Source: Nocardiopsis endophytica
Lineage (GTDB): Bacteria; Actinomycetota; Actinomycetes; Streptosporangiales; Streptosporangiaceae
Length of the DNA: 47,586 nucleotides
Direction: 5' to 3'
Assembly: GCF_027706725.1 (NCBI RefSeq)
Contig: NZ_JAQFWQ010000049.1
Location: forward strand, 1 to 47,586
Positions 15,761 to 24,159 of this stretch are shown here, one piece after another. Under the pieces are notes generated by a model. The model saw only the letters and a list, made by a program, of their open reading frames with translations. It did not search any database and was not told the origin of the DNA. Made by a program: the position numbers and the translations under genes. Each line of letters begins with the position of its first letter. The first letter of the stretch is position 1.

Positions 15761-18700
15761 ATGAGCGCACGCAACCGGCGCCTGCGAAGACTCGGCGCCG
15801 TGCTCTCCTCGCTGCTGCTCGCCATAGGCCTGGCGGCCGCCCCCGCCGCCGCCGACGCCGAGGCGCAGCACGAGGAGTTCAACGCCCTGCTGTTCACCAA
15901 GACCGCCGGATACCGGCACGACTCGATCCCGACGGGGATCGCCCTGTTCGAGCGCCTGGCCGAGGATGAGCACTTCGGCCTGGAGCACACCGAGGACTCC
16001 TCCATCTTCAACGACGAGGACCTCGCCCGCTTCGACGTGATCATCATGTTCCAGACCTCGGGCATGGTGTGGGAGGACGACGCCCAGCGCCAGGCCGTGC
16101 AGGACTACGTGGCCGGAGGGGGCGGCATCGCCGCCATCCACAACGCCACCGACATGGGTATCGAGGGCGAGTTCCCGTGGTGGGACGACCACGTCAACGC
16201 GGGTGCCCACATGCCCAGCCACTCCCCCGGGGTGCTGCCCGGCACGGCGAAGGTCGCCGACCGCTCGCACCCCTCCACCCAGGGCCTTCCGGCCGTCTGG
16301 GAGCGCGAGGAGGAGTGGTACAACTTCGACAAGAGCGTGCGCGGCGACGCGCACGTGCTGGTCACCGCGGACGAGACCACCTACGACCCGGGCCCGGACG
16401 CGATGGGGCACGACCACCCCATCTCCTGGTGCCGCGACGTGGACGGGGCCCCCGTCTGGTCCACGGCCATGGGCCACCCCAAGGAGGCCTACAGCGAGCC
16501 GGAGTTCATCGACCACCTGCTGGGCGGGGTGCGCAGCGCCGCCAAGGTCGTTGACTCCGACTGCGGCGGGACCGTCTGGGACTCCTACGAGAAGGTCACC
16601 CTGGACGGGGACGCCTACGACCCGCTGGAGCTGGACGTGGCCGACGACGGCCGCGTGTTCTACGTGCAGCGCCAGGGCGAGGTGAAGGTCTTCGACCCGG
16701 ACACCAACCGCACCCGCACCACCGGGAAGGTGGACACCTACACCGGCGGCGAGGACGGGCTGGTGGGCATGGCCCTGGACCCGGGCTTCGCGGAGAACGG
16801 GTGGATCTACCTGTACTACGCGCCGGCGTCCGACGACGACACCGCACCGGAGAACCAGTACAGCAGGGTCTCCCGGTTCACCCTCACCGAGGAGGCGGGC
16901 GGCACGCTCGACCCGGACTCCGAGAAGGTGGTCATGGAGATCCCCGCCTCGCGCACCGACGAGCCGGGGCACACCGGAGGGGCGCTGGAGTTCGGGCCCG
17001 ACGGTGAGCTGTTCATCGGCGTCGGGGACGACACCAACCCCTTCGCCTCGGACGGCTACTCCCCCATCGACGAGCGCGAGGGGCGCGTGGGCTTCGACGC
17101 CCAGGCCACCGCCGCCAACACCGCCGACCTGCGCGGCAGCCTGCTGCGGATCATCCCGCAGGACGACGGCACCTACACCGTCCCCGAGGACAACCTGTTC
17201 AACGGCGGGAAGTGGGACGAGCTGTTCCCCGACGGCGCCTACGACCCCGAGCTGGCGCTGCCGGAGATCTACGCGATGGGCTTCCGGAACCCGTTCCGGT
17301 TCTCCGTCGACCAGGCGACCGGCGACGTCATGGTGGCCGACTACGGGCCCGACGCCAAGGAGGGCGACCCCGCCCGAGGGCCGGAGGGCCTGGTCGAGTG
17401 GATGGCCGTGGAGGAGCCCGGCAACTTCGGGTGGCCCTACTGCCACGGCGCGAACGAGCCCTACATCGACTACGACTTCGCCACCGGCGAGTCCGGGGAG
17501 GCCTTCGACTGCGAGGCCCCCGTCAACGACTCGCCCAACAACACCGGCCTGACCGAGCTGCCCCCGTCGGTCGCGCCCGACTTCGACTACGGGTACGGCC
17601 CGTCCGAGAAGTGGCCCGAGCTGGGCGAGGGGCCGCTGGCCCCGATGGCCGGCCCGGTCTACCACTACGACCCGGAGCTGGAGTCGCCCACCAAGTTCCC
17701 CGCGTCCATGGACGGCAAGCCCATGTTCTACGAGTGGGGGCGCTACTACCTGAAGGAGATCTCCCGCGACGACGAGGGGAACGTGCTGGACATCGGCTCG
17801 TTCCTGCCGGATGAGGAGTTCGACTACCCGATCGACATGGAGTACGGCCCGGACGGCTCGCTGTACCTGCTGGAGTGGGGCGCGGGCTTCGGCACCGGCG
17901 GCGACGCCGGCCTGTACCGGATCGACTACACCGGCGGCGAGCAGTACCCGGACGCGGTGGCCTCCGGCGACCCGGACAACGGGGAGGCGCCGCTGGAGGT
18001 GCAGTTCTCCTCCGAGGGCACCGGCCACCCCGACCCCGACGAGGAGGTGACGCTGAGCTGGGACTTCGGTGACGGGAACACCTCGGAGGAGGCGAACCCG
18101 ACGCACACCTACACCGAGGTGGGCGACTACGTCGCCCAGCTCACGGTCACCGACTCCCAGGGGCGCACCGCCACCGCCAACGTGCCGGTGGCGGTGGGCA
18201 ACACCGCGCCCGAGGTGGAGATCTCCACGCCGCCCGACGGGTCGGTGTTCGCCTTCGGCGACACGGTCCCGGTGCAGGTGTCGGTGACCGACGCCGAGGA
18301 CGGGTCGACCGAGGACGGCGGGATCGACTGCGCCGACGTGACCATCACGGCCTCGCTCGGCCACGACGAGCACGCCCACCTGGTGGACCGGGTGCAGGGG
18401 TGCGAGGCCGACATCGCCACGATGGCCGACGACGGGCACGGGGCCGAGGCGAACCTGTTCTACGTCATCGCCGCCGAGTACACCGACTCCGGCGGCGCGG
18501 ACGGGCAGGTCGACCCGCTGCCCGGGCGCACGGACACGCTCTTGCAGCCCAAGCGCAAGCAGGCGCAGTACACCGCGTCGGCCGAGGGGGTCTCCACCGA
18601 GGAGACCACCGACCCCGAGGGCGGCATGGAGCACCTGACCGGGATCGACGACGGGGACCACGTGTCCTACTCGCCGGTGAGCCTGGCCGGGGTGGAGTCG

Positions 18701-19255
18701 CTGTCGCTGCGGGCGGCCTCCGGCGGCGCCGGGGGCACCGTGGAGCTGCGGGCCGACGCCCCGGACGGGGAGCTGATCGGGACGGCGGAGGTGGAGCCCA
18801 CCGGCGGGTGGGACTCCTGGACCGACGTGCCGGTGGAGTTCACCGACCCGGGCCGCCCGGTGGAGCTGTACCTGGTGTTCACGGGTGAGGGGGAGGACCT
18901 GCTCAACCTGAACTACCTGCAGTTCACCGGACCGGGCGCCGCCGACCCCGGCGGCGGTGACGGCGACGACGGCGGCGGTGACGACGGGGGCGGTGACGGC
19001 CCTGAGGTGCCCTCGACCTTCGAGGACGCCCGCGCACTGATCGACGGCTACCTGGAGGACGGCGTCATCTCCGAGGAGCGTGCGGCGTCGCTGCACGACC
19101 ACCTCGACAACGCCGAGAAGCACATGGCCGCAGACCGGCCCGGGAAGGCGGACAAGGCGCTCGACAAGTTCGTCGAGCAGGCGGAGAAGGTCGAGGACGA
19201 GGCGGCGCGGGAGCTGCTGCTCGCCACCGCCGACGCCCTGCGTGCCGACGAGTAG
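15761..19255 (+). CDS. Secreted ThuA / PQQ-type sugar dehydrogenase / PKD / CBM6-like fusion protein
   Basis: 1164 residues. Order: Sec signal (1-33); ThuA-like amidotransferase-fold domain (about 40-260, FNALLFTKTAGYRHDSIPTG, with IAAIHNATDM and WYNFDKS); glucose/sorbosone dehydrogenase propeller (about 270-725, with catalytic-type GHTGGALEFGPDGELFIGVGD and MGFRNPFRFS); PKD domain (about 745-815, WDFGDGNTSEEANPTHTYTE); an Ig-like segment; a CBM6-like carbohydrate-binding module (about 930-1060); a Gly/Asp linker; and a C-terminal acidic helical domain (about 1085-1164). ThuA proteins act on 3-keto sugars and the propeller class oxidises sugars with PQQ. GTGAGGAAG precedes the ATG. It is probably cotranscribed with the transporter genes, 165 bp downstream. 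Confidence 0.88.
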   Translation: MSARNRRLRRLGAVLSSLLLAIGLAAAPAAADAEAQHEEFNALLFTKTAGYRHDSIPTGIALFERLAEDEHFGLEHTEDSSIFNDEDLARFDVIIMFQTSGMVWEDDAQRQAVQDYVAGGGGIAAIHNATDMGIEGEFPWWDDHVNAGAHMPSHSPGVLPGTAKVADRSHPSTQGLPAVWEREEEWYNFDKSVRGDAHVLVTADETTYDPGPDAMGHDHPISWCRDVDGAPVWSTAMGHPKEAYSEPEFIDHLLGGVRSAAKVVDSDCGGTVWDSYEKVTLDGDAYDPLELDVADDGRVFYVQRQGEVKVFDPDTNRTRTTGKVDTYTGGEDGLVGMALDPGFAENGWIYLYYAPASDDDTAPENQYSRVSRFTLTEEAGGTLDPDSEKVVMEIPASRTDEPGHTGGALEFGPDGELFIGVGDDTNPFASDGYSPIDEREGRVGFDAQATAANTADLRGSLLRIIPQDDGTYTVPEDNLFNGGKWDELFPDGAYDPELALPEIYAMGFRNPFRFSVDQATGDVMVADYGPDAKEGDPARGPEGLVEWMAVEEPGNFGWPYCHGANEPYIDYDFATGESGEAFDCEAPVNDSPNNTGLTELPPSVAPDFDYGYGPSEKWPELGEGPLAPMAGPVYHYDPELESPTKFPASMDGKPMFYEWGRYYLKEISRDDEGNVLDIGSFLPDEEFDYPIDMEYGPDGSLYLLEWGAGFGTGGDAGLYRIDYTGGEQYPDAVASGDPDNGEAPLEVQFSSEGTGHPDPDEEVTLSWDFGDGNTSEEANPTHTYTEVGDYVAQLTVTDSQGRTATANVPVAVGNTAPEVEISTPPDGSVFAFGDTVPVQVSVTDAEDGSTEDGGIDCADVTITASLGHDEHAHLVDRVQGCEADIATMADDGHGAEANLFYVIAAEYTDSGGADGQVDPLPGRTDTLLQPKRKQAQYTASAEGVSTEETTDPEGGMEHLTGIDDGDHVSYSPVSLAGVESLSLRAASGGAGGTVELRADAPDGELIGTAEVEPTGGWDSWTDVPVEFTDPGRPVELYLVFTGEGEDLLNLNYLQFTGPGAADPGGGDGDDGGGDDGGGDGPEVPSTFEDARALIDGYLEDGVISEERAASLHDHLDNAEKHMAADRPGKADKALDKFVEQAEKVEDEAARELLLATADALRADE

Positions 19256-19261
19256 TACGGC

Positions 19262-19288
19262 GGGGCGCCCCCTCGGAGGGGGCGCCCC
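19262..19288 (+). terminator. Strong hairpin after the ThuA-sugar dehydrogenase gene
   Basis: A perfect 12-bp stem (GGGGCGCCCCCT at 19262-19273 with its complement at 19277-19288) and a 3-nt loop lie 7 bp after the stop codon. It probably attenuates expression before the next gene, which has its own ribosome-binding site. Confidence 0.65.
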
Positions 19289-19334
19289 CGCCCCACCCCC
19301 ACCACCCCCCACGCGACCGAGACCGGGAGCGGAC

Positions 19335-20315
19335 ATGGCACGGATCGAGTTCGACAGACGAGGGTTCCTGGGCGCCGTGGCGGCGAGCACCGTCGCCGTC
19401 GGCGCCGGAACGGTGATGGGCGCGTCCCCCGCGGCCGCCGCGGGCGGCGGACGCGTCTTCCCCAAGCACAGGATCGGCATCCAGCTGTACAGCGTGCGCG
19501 ACAAGGTGGCGGAGCTCGGGTTCGCCCGGGTCTTCGAAGAGCTGTCCCGCATCGGCTACGCCGAGGTGGAGCTCGGCGGCTACACCCAGGACCAGGTCGG
19601 CCCCATCACGGTGGAGGAGATCCGCCGGCTGCTCGACGAGAACGGGCTGCGCGCGGCCGGGACGCACCGCGGCCTGGACGCCTGGATGGAGGACCCCGAG
19701 CGGGAGCTGGACAACGCCGAGATCCTCGGTGTGCCCTACGCGGGCACGGCCAGCGCGCCGACGGACGACACCACGGTGGACGGGTACCGGGCGGCGGCCG
19801 AGGAGTTCAACCGGATCGGCGCGCTGGCGGCGGACCGGGGCATCGGCTTCTACCAGCACAACCACCACTGGGAGTTCGCCTTCGCCGACGACGACCCGCA
19901 GACGCGGCTCTACGACGTGTTCGTGGAGAACACCGACCCGTCGCTGGTGTACCTGGAGATGGACGTGTACTGGGCGTTCGTCGGGCAGTACCTGTACCCG
20001 GGGTTCGAGCCGGTGGAGTACGTGCTGGCGGACCCCGACCGGTACCCGCTGTTCCACGTCAAGGACGGCGACGAGAACCCGGACAACCCGCTCGGCTACG
20101 ACTTCATCGAGTTCGGTGAGGGCGACCTGCCCTACGCCGAGTTCTTCTCCCAGGTGCGCGGGTGCCCGCACACGCTGTGGGAGCAGGACAACGCGCCGGA
20201 CTCGGCGGTGCCGCCGCACCCGGTGAACTCGCTGGGCAACGCCGAGCGGAGCTACCGGGCGATGCGCGAGCTGCGCCGGCCCGTCCCCGGGCGCGGGCAC
20301 GGCCGCGCCGACTGA
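19335..20315 (+). CDS. Tat-exported sugar isomerase/epimerase-like TIM barrel
   Basis: 326 residues. A twin-arginine signal peptide is evident (FDRRGFLGAVAAST, hydrophobic AVGAGTVMGA, cleavage after SPAAAA), so the folded enzyme is exported. The mature part is a xylose-isomerase-like barrel: RIGIQLYSVRDKVAEL at the start, GYAEVELGG, IGFYQHNHHWEF, VYLEMDVYWAF and FHVKDGDEN, with metal-ligand-like Glu, Asp and His. This is the architecture of extracytoplasmic barrels found with ThuA-type and 3-keto-glycoside pathway proteins. It follows the secreted ThuA/dehydrogenase gene by 79 bp including a hairpin. The start has GGGAGCGGAC upstream. Confidence 0.87.
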   Translation: MARIEFDRRGFLGAVAASTVAVGAGTVMGASPAAAAGGGRVFPKHRIGIQLYSVRDKVAELGFARVFEELSRIGYAEVELGGYTQDQVGPITVEEIRRLLDENGLRAAGTHRGLDAWMEDPERELDNAEILGVPYAGTASAPTDDTTVDGYRAAAEEFNRIGALAADRGIGFYQHNHHWEFAFADDDPQTRLYDVFVENTDPSLVYLEMDVYWAFVGQYLYPGFEPVEYVLADPDRYPLFHVKDGDENPDNPLGYDFIEFGEGDLPYAEFFSQVRGCPHTLWEQDNAPDSAVPPHPVNSLGNAERSYRAMRELRRPVPGRGHGRAD

Positions 20316-20322
20316 CCCCTCC

Positions 20323-20394
20323 CCCGCGTTGATCTCGGGAAAAGCGCCCCTACAGGCGTTGTTTCAGCGTCCATTCTCCCGAGATCAACGCGGG
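20323..20394 (-). repeat. Palindromic dispersed element, copy 1
   Basis: Perfect 18-bp arms (CCCGCGTTGATCTCGGGA at 20323-20340 and its complement at 20377-20394) enclose a 36-nt loop. Read on the minus strand, the loop matches that of the copy at 33706-33775 (GAATGGACGCT then RAAAC and TAGGGGCG). It lies just after the stop of the TIM-barrel gene and may act as its terminator. Confidence 0.8.
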
Positions 20395-20462
20395 ACCACC
20401 CGGCTGATCAGCACTCTCCTTCCACGACAGGATCATCCGCGCATTCCGCCGTCACGGAGCGC

Positions 20463-20527
20463 TTCCCTACCACTCGGTAGGAACTTAGACTCCTGCCCCA
20501 TAGGGGGACAGAGGTGACGGGGGTCAC
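20463..20527 (+). promoter_or_regulatory. Promoter/operator region of the Ebo-like operon
   Basis: TAGACT at 20486-20491 fits an actinobacterial -10 with only a weak TTCCCT at 20463 as -35. Between them CTACC-actc-GGTAG (about 20467-20480) forms an inverted repeat resembling a TetR-type operator, and GTGAC-gggg-GTCAC at 20514-20527 forms a second. AGAAAGGTGG then serves the GTG at 20545. No regulator gene is adjacent. Confidence 0.4.
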
Positions 20528-20544
20528 ACCAGAAAGGTGGCGCC

Positions 20545-21273
20545 GTGCCCAGTCGGCAGTCCGACGAGAAACCCCGGAACAGCCGCCCGAACCCCCCGCC
20601 CGTCCGTCGCGCGCTGCTGGCCGTCGCCGCGGCGCTCGCCATCTCCGGGGCCTCCGTCGGCGGGTACTACGCGTTCCTGCGCGAGCCGCCGCCCGGGCCC
20701 GACCCGGACCGGGTCGCCGAGCTGGAGGCGTCCGAGAGCGCGCGGCACGTCGACCAGGTGGGCGCGCTCATCGACACCACCCGCGACGCCCACGACGAGC
20801 TGCTCCCCGTCGTCGAAGGGCTGGACACCGCGCTGCCCGCCGACGGGTCCGAGCCGGGGGAGGCGCCCGGCGGCGACGAGGTCGACGGCTGGGCGGAGAC
20901 CGTCGGCGGCGTCGCCGAGCGGCTGAGCGCCTCCCCCTCCGGCGACACCGATTACAACGTGGCGCGGGGCGGGGTGCGCTCGGCGGTCGACCTGCTGGGG
21001 TCCTCGGTCGAGGTGTACGCGGCCGCGCTGGACGCCGAGGGCAGCGAGCGCGAACGGCTCGAAGGGGTCGCCGCCGACCTGCGCACGCAGGCGGTGCGGG
21101 CGTGGGCGGTGGCCGCCACCCAGCTCGACGTCGTCGCCATCGAGGCCGGGCACGGGCACGTGCACATCTACCTCCCGGCCGCCCCGGACAGCGGCGCGCT
21201 GCAGCCGGACTCGGCGCCCGAGGGCACCGGGGCCCACGAGGGGGCCGGGGACGGCGGAGAGGAGAGCGGTTGA
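20545..21273 (+). CDS. Membrane-anchored extracytoplasmic protein heading the Ebo-like operon
   Basis: 242 residues. A polar, Pro/Arg-rich N-terminus is followed by one hydrophobic segment (about 22-45, LLAVAAALAISGASVGGYYAF). The remaining part, predicted outside the cell, is Ala/Glu-rich and probably helical (heptad-like Leu/Val around residues 58-190), with a Gly/Glu-rich tail. I do not recognise the family. The stop overlaps the ATG of inositol-3-phosphate synthase (TGATG), so it is part of the operon. An anchoring or sensing role is a guess. Confidence 0.72.
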   Translation: MPSRQSDEKPRNSRPNPPPVRRALLAVAAALAISGASVGGYYAFLREPPPGPDPDRVAELEASESARHVDQVGALIDTTRDAHDELLPVVEGLDTALPADGSEPGEAPGGDEVDGWAETVGGVAERLSASPSGDTDYNVARGGVRSAVDLLGSSVEVYAAALDAEGSERERLEGVAADLRTQAVRAWAVAATQLDVVAIEAGHGHVHIYLPAAPDSGALQPDSAPEGTGAHEGAGDGGEESG

Positions 21274-22433
21274 TGCGCACGGGGGTGTGGCTGGTCGGCG
21301 CCCGCGGCTCGGTGGCGGCGACCACCGTGGCCGGGGCGCTGGCGGTGCGCGCGGGGGCGGCCGAACGGGTCGGCTGCGTGGCCGACCTGCCCGGGCCCGA
21401 CCGGGCGCGCGCGCCCGGCATCGGGGACCTGGTGTTCGGGGGGCACGACGTGGGCGGGCCGCCGCTGCCCAAGCGGGTGGGGATGCTCGCCGAGGGCGGC
21501 GTGGTGCCGCCCGCGCTGCCCGGCCTGCTGGAGGAGGAGCTGGCCGCCGTCGAGGCGCGGATCCGGCCCGGGGCCGCGCGGCGGCCGGAACGGGGGCAGC
21601 GCGAGGCGGCGGCGCGCATCGGGGAGGACCTGCGCCGGTTCCGGGAGGAGGAGGGCCTGGACCGGGTCGTGGTGGTGGACGTGTCCAGCACCGAGCCGGC
21701 GCTGCCGCCGGATGGGCCCGAGGCGGCGGCGACCGCGTCGGCGGACCTGCTGGAGGAGGCGTTGGACCGGGGGGCGGCCCCGCTCCCGGCGAGCTCGCTG
21801 TACGCCTACGCGGCGTTCCGCGCGGGGTGCCCGGTGGCGTCGTTCACGCCGAGCCCGGGGCCGCGGCTGCCCGCGCTGGAGGAGACGGCCCTGCGGGAGG
21901 GGCTGTGCTGGGCGGGGTCGGACGGGAAGACCGGGGAGACCCTGCTCAAGAGCGCGCTGGCGCCGATGTTCGCGCAGCGGGCGCTGCGGGTGCGGTCGTG
22001 GTCGTCGGTGAACCTGCTCGGCGGCGGCGACGGCGAGACGCTGGCCGACCCGGCGAACGCGGGGAGCAAGACCGCCTCCAAGGGGCAGGGGCTGCGCTCG
22101 ATGCTGGGGAGCGAGGTGGGCGGACCGCTGCACATCGACTATGTGCCGGACATGGGGGACTTCAAGACGGCGTGGGACCACGTGTCGTTCGAGGGGTTCC
22201 TCGGGGTGCGGATGAGCCTGCAGTTCACGTGGGCGGGGTGCGACTCGGCCCTGGCGGCGCCGCTGGTCCTGGACATCGCCCGCCTGACGGCGCGCGCGCA
22301 CGAGGCGGGCGAGACGGGGCCGCTGGCGGCGCTGGGCTTCTTCTTCAAGGACCCCGCCGGAAGCGGGGAGCACGCGTTGTCGGCCCAGTGGGACGCACTC
22401 GTCGAGTGGTGCACCCGCCTCGGGGAGGTGTGA
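21273..22433 (+). CDS. Inositol-3-phosphate synthase family protein
   Basis: 386 residues. A Rossmann start (GVWLVGARGSVAATTVAGAL) and the conserved core of myo-inositol-1-phosphate synthases (VASFTPSPG, then AGSDGKTGETLLKSALAPMF and KTAWDHVSFEGFLG with the catalytic lysines) identify it. The family isomerises glucose 6-phosphate to inositol 3-phosphate with NAD as internal cofactor. It is coupled by TGATG to the genes on both sides, directly before the UbiA prenyltransferase. It is a divergent paralogue type rather than the housekeeping enzyme (inference from context), perhaps making a polyol headgroup for the Ebo-like pathway. Confidence 0.87.
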   Translation: MRTGVWLVGARGSVAATTVAGALAVRAGAAERVGCVADLPGPDRARAPGIGDLVFGGHDVGGPPLPKRVGMLAEGGVVPPALPGLLEEELAAVEARIRPGAARRPERGQREAAARIGEDLRRFREEEGLDRVVVVDVSSTEPALPPDGPEAAATASADLLEEALDRGAAPLPASSLYAYAAFRAGCPVASFTPSPGPRLPALEETALREGLCWAGSDGKTGETLLKSALAPMFAQRALRVRSWSSVNLLGGGDGETLADPANAGSKTASKGQGLRSMLGSEVGGPLHIDYVPDMGDFKTAWDHVSFEGFLGVRMSLQFTWAGCDSALAAPLVLDIARLTARAHEAGETGPLAALGFFFKDPAGSGEHALSAQWDALVEWCTRLGEV

Positions 22434-23302
22434 TGTCCCGGCTCCGTGACTTCGCCGAACTCGTCCGGCTGCCCGCGGCGCTCTCCGTCGTCGGGGACAC
22501 GCTCGCCGGGGCCGCTTCCGCCGGGTGGCCGCACGGCCGTCGGACCTGGGCCATGCCCGCCGCGTCGTCCTGCCTCTACCTGGCGGGCATGGCCCTCAAC
22601 GACTTCGCGGACCGCGAGCTGGACGCACGGGAGCGCCCCGAGCGCCCCCTTCCTTCCGGCCGCGTACGCCCTTGGGAAGCGCTCGCCACGGGCGCCGCGC
22701 TGACGGCGGCCGGCGTCGGCGCCGCCGCGTTCGCGGGCGGGCGCAGGGGCGCGGTGACCGCGTCGTTCCTGGCCGCCGGGGTGTGGGCGTACGACCTCGC
22801 CCTCAAGCCCACCCCTCTGGCGCCCCTGGGGATGGCCTACAACCGCGGGCTCGACGTGCTCATGGGCGCCGGGCCGCGTCCCGGCCGGGCGGCGCTTCCC
22901 GCGCTCGGCCTGGCCGTGCACACCTTCGGGGTGACACTGCTCAGCCGGGGCGAGGTGCACGGCACGGACAAGGCGACGGCCCGCACGGCCGTCGCGGGGA
23001 CGGCCGTGGGGAGCCTGCTCCCGTCGGCGCCCGCCCGGGGTGCGCAGGGGCCGCCCTGGGCGCCTTGGGCGGCCGGGGCCCTCGGTGCCTGGTACGGGGC
23101 GTCGGTGGGCACGGCCCAGGCGGCGGCGGTCCGCAGCCCTGACGGCCCGACCGTCATGGCGGCCACGGGCGCGGGCATCCGGGGGATGATCCCGCTCCAG
23201 GCCGCCTACATCGCCCGGGCCGGGGCGCCGGTGACCGCGGCCGCGCTGGCGGCGGCGGTCCCCGCCGCCCGCGCCGGGTTCAGGGCGGTGTCGCCGACAT
23301 GA
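22433..23302 (+). CDS. eboC: EboC / SCO3242-type UbiA prenyltransferase
   Basis: 289 residues, mostly hydrophobic with about eight membrane segments. The first UbiA aspartate motif is intact (NDFADRELDARERPERPLPSG, NDxxDxxxD form). A second conserved region (VWAYDLALKPTPLAPLGMAYNRGLDVLMG) corresponds to the second prenyl-diphosphate-binding loop. UbiA enzymes transfer an isoprenoid to an aromatic or polyol acceptor within the membrane. In this operon the acceptor could be an inositol-type compound, which is inference. ATG 22433 overlaps the upstream stop and the 3' end overlaps the next ATG by ATGA. Confidence 0.87.
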   Translation: MSRLRDFAELVRLPAALSVVGDTLAGAASAGWPHGRRTWAMPAASSCLYLAGMALNDFADRELDARERPERPLPSGRVRPWEALATGAALTAAGVGAAAFAGGRRGAVTASFLAAGVWAYDLALKPTPLAPLGMAYNRGLDVLMGAGPRPGRAALPALGLAVHTFGVTLLSRGEVHGTDKATARTAVAGTAVGSLLPSAPARGAQGPPWAPWAAGALGAWYGASVGTAQAAAVRSPDGPTVMAATGAGIRGMIPLQAAYIARAGAPVTAAALAAAVPAARAGFRAVSPT

Positions 23303-24159
23303 TCCGCTTCGGATACGGCACCAACGGGTTCGGCGACCACCGGCTCCGCGACGCGCTGGAGGTCATCGCCGGGCTCGGCTACGACGGCGCCGCACTCACC
23401 CTCGACCACCCGCACCTCGACCCGTTCGCGCCCGACGCCGCCGCGCGGACCGCCGCCGTCGGGCGGGACCTGGAGCGGCTCGGGCTCGCGGTGGTCATCG
23501 AGACCGGGGCCCGCTACCTCATGGACCCCTGGCGCAAGCACGAGCCCACCCTCGTCTCCGACACCGGGCGGGAGCGGCGGGTCGACCTGCTGTGCCGGGC
23601 GGTGCGCATCGCGGCCGACCTCGGGGCCGAGGCCGTGTCCTTCTGGTCGGGCATCCTGCCGCGCGGCACCCCCGCGGCGGTCGGCTGGGACCGCCTGGCC
23701 GACGGGGTGGCCCGCGTGCTGGAGGAGGCCGAGCGCCACGGCGTGACCTGCGCGTTCGAGCCGGAGCCGGGGATGTTCTGCGCGACCCTGGCCGACGTGC
23801 GGGAGCTGCGCGAGCGCCTCGGCCGCCCCGAGCGGCTGCGGATCACCCTCGACGTCGGCCACTGCGTGTGCAACGAGCCGCTGACCGCCGCCGACAGCGT
23901 CCGCGGATCCGGGCCGCTGCTGGCCAACGTGCAGATGGACGACATGCGGCCGGGCGTCCACGAGCACCTGGAGTTCGGCGCCGGCGAGCTGGACCTGGCG
24001 GCCACCGTCGGCGCGCTCATGGACGCGGGCTACCGGGGCCTGGCGTCGGTGGAACTCCCCCGGCACGGGCACGCGGCCCCGCAGGTCGCCTTCCGGTCGC
24101 TGGAGGCCCTGCGCAGCGCCGAACGGCAGGCGCTCGCCCTGCGGAAGGAGGCCGGATGA
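23299..24159 (+). CDS. Sugar phosphate isomerase/epimerase TIM barrel in the Ebo-like operon
   Basis: 286 residues of the xylose-isomerase-like barrel: IRFGYGTNGFGDHRL at the N-terminus, GYDGAALTLDHPH, VTCAFEPEPGMF (Glu ligand), ITLDVGHCVCNE (Asp, His), ANVQMDDMRPG and GLASVELPRHGH. The metal-site residues appear intact. It lies between the UbiA and EboA genes, with ATGA overlaps on both sides. Substrate unknown; isomerisation of an inositol- or sugar-derived intermediate is plausible. Confidence 0.85.
   Translation: MIRFGYGTNGFGDHRLRDALEVIAGLGYDGAALTLDHPHLDPFAPDAAARTAAVGRDLERLGLAVVIETGARYLMDPWRKHEPTLVSDTGRERRVDLLCRAVRIAADLGAEAVSFWSGILPRGTPAAVGWDRLADGVARVLEEAERHGVTCAFEPEPGMFCATLADVRELRERLGRPERLRITLDVGHCVCNEPLTAADSVRGSGPLLANVQMDDMRPGVHEHLEFGAGELDLAATVGALMDAGYRGLASVELPRHGHAAPQVAFRSLEALRSAERQALALRKEAG

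Noticed and set aside
14627-19552. A 1641-codon open frame on the minus strand opposite the transporter/ThuA region
   Set aside because: It is the antisense shadow of strongly biased GC-rich genes on the plus strand. Its translation is low-complexity (Gly, Val, Arg, His) with no domain.
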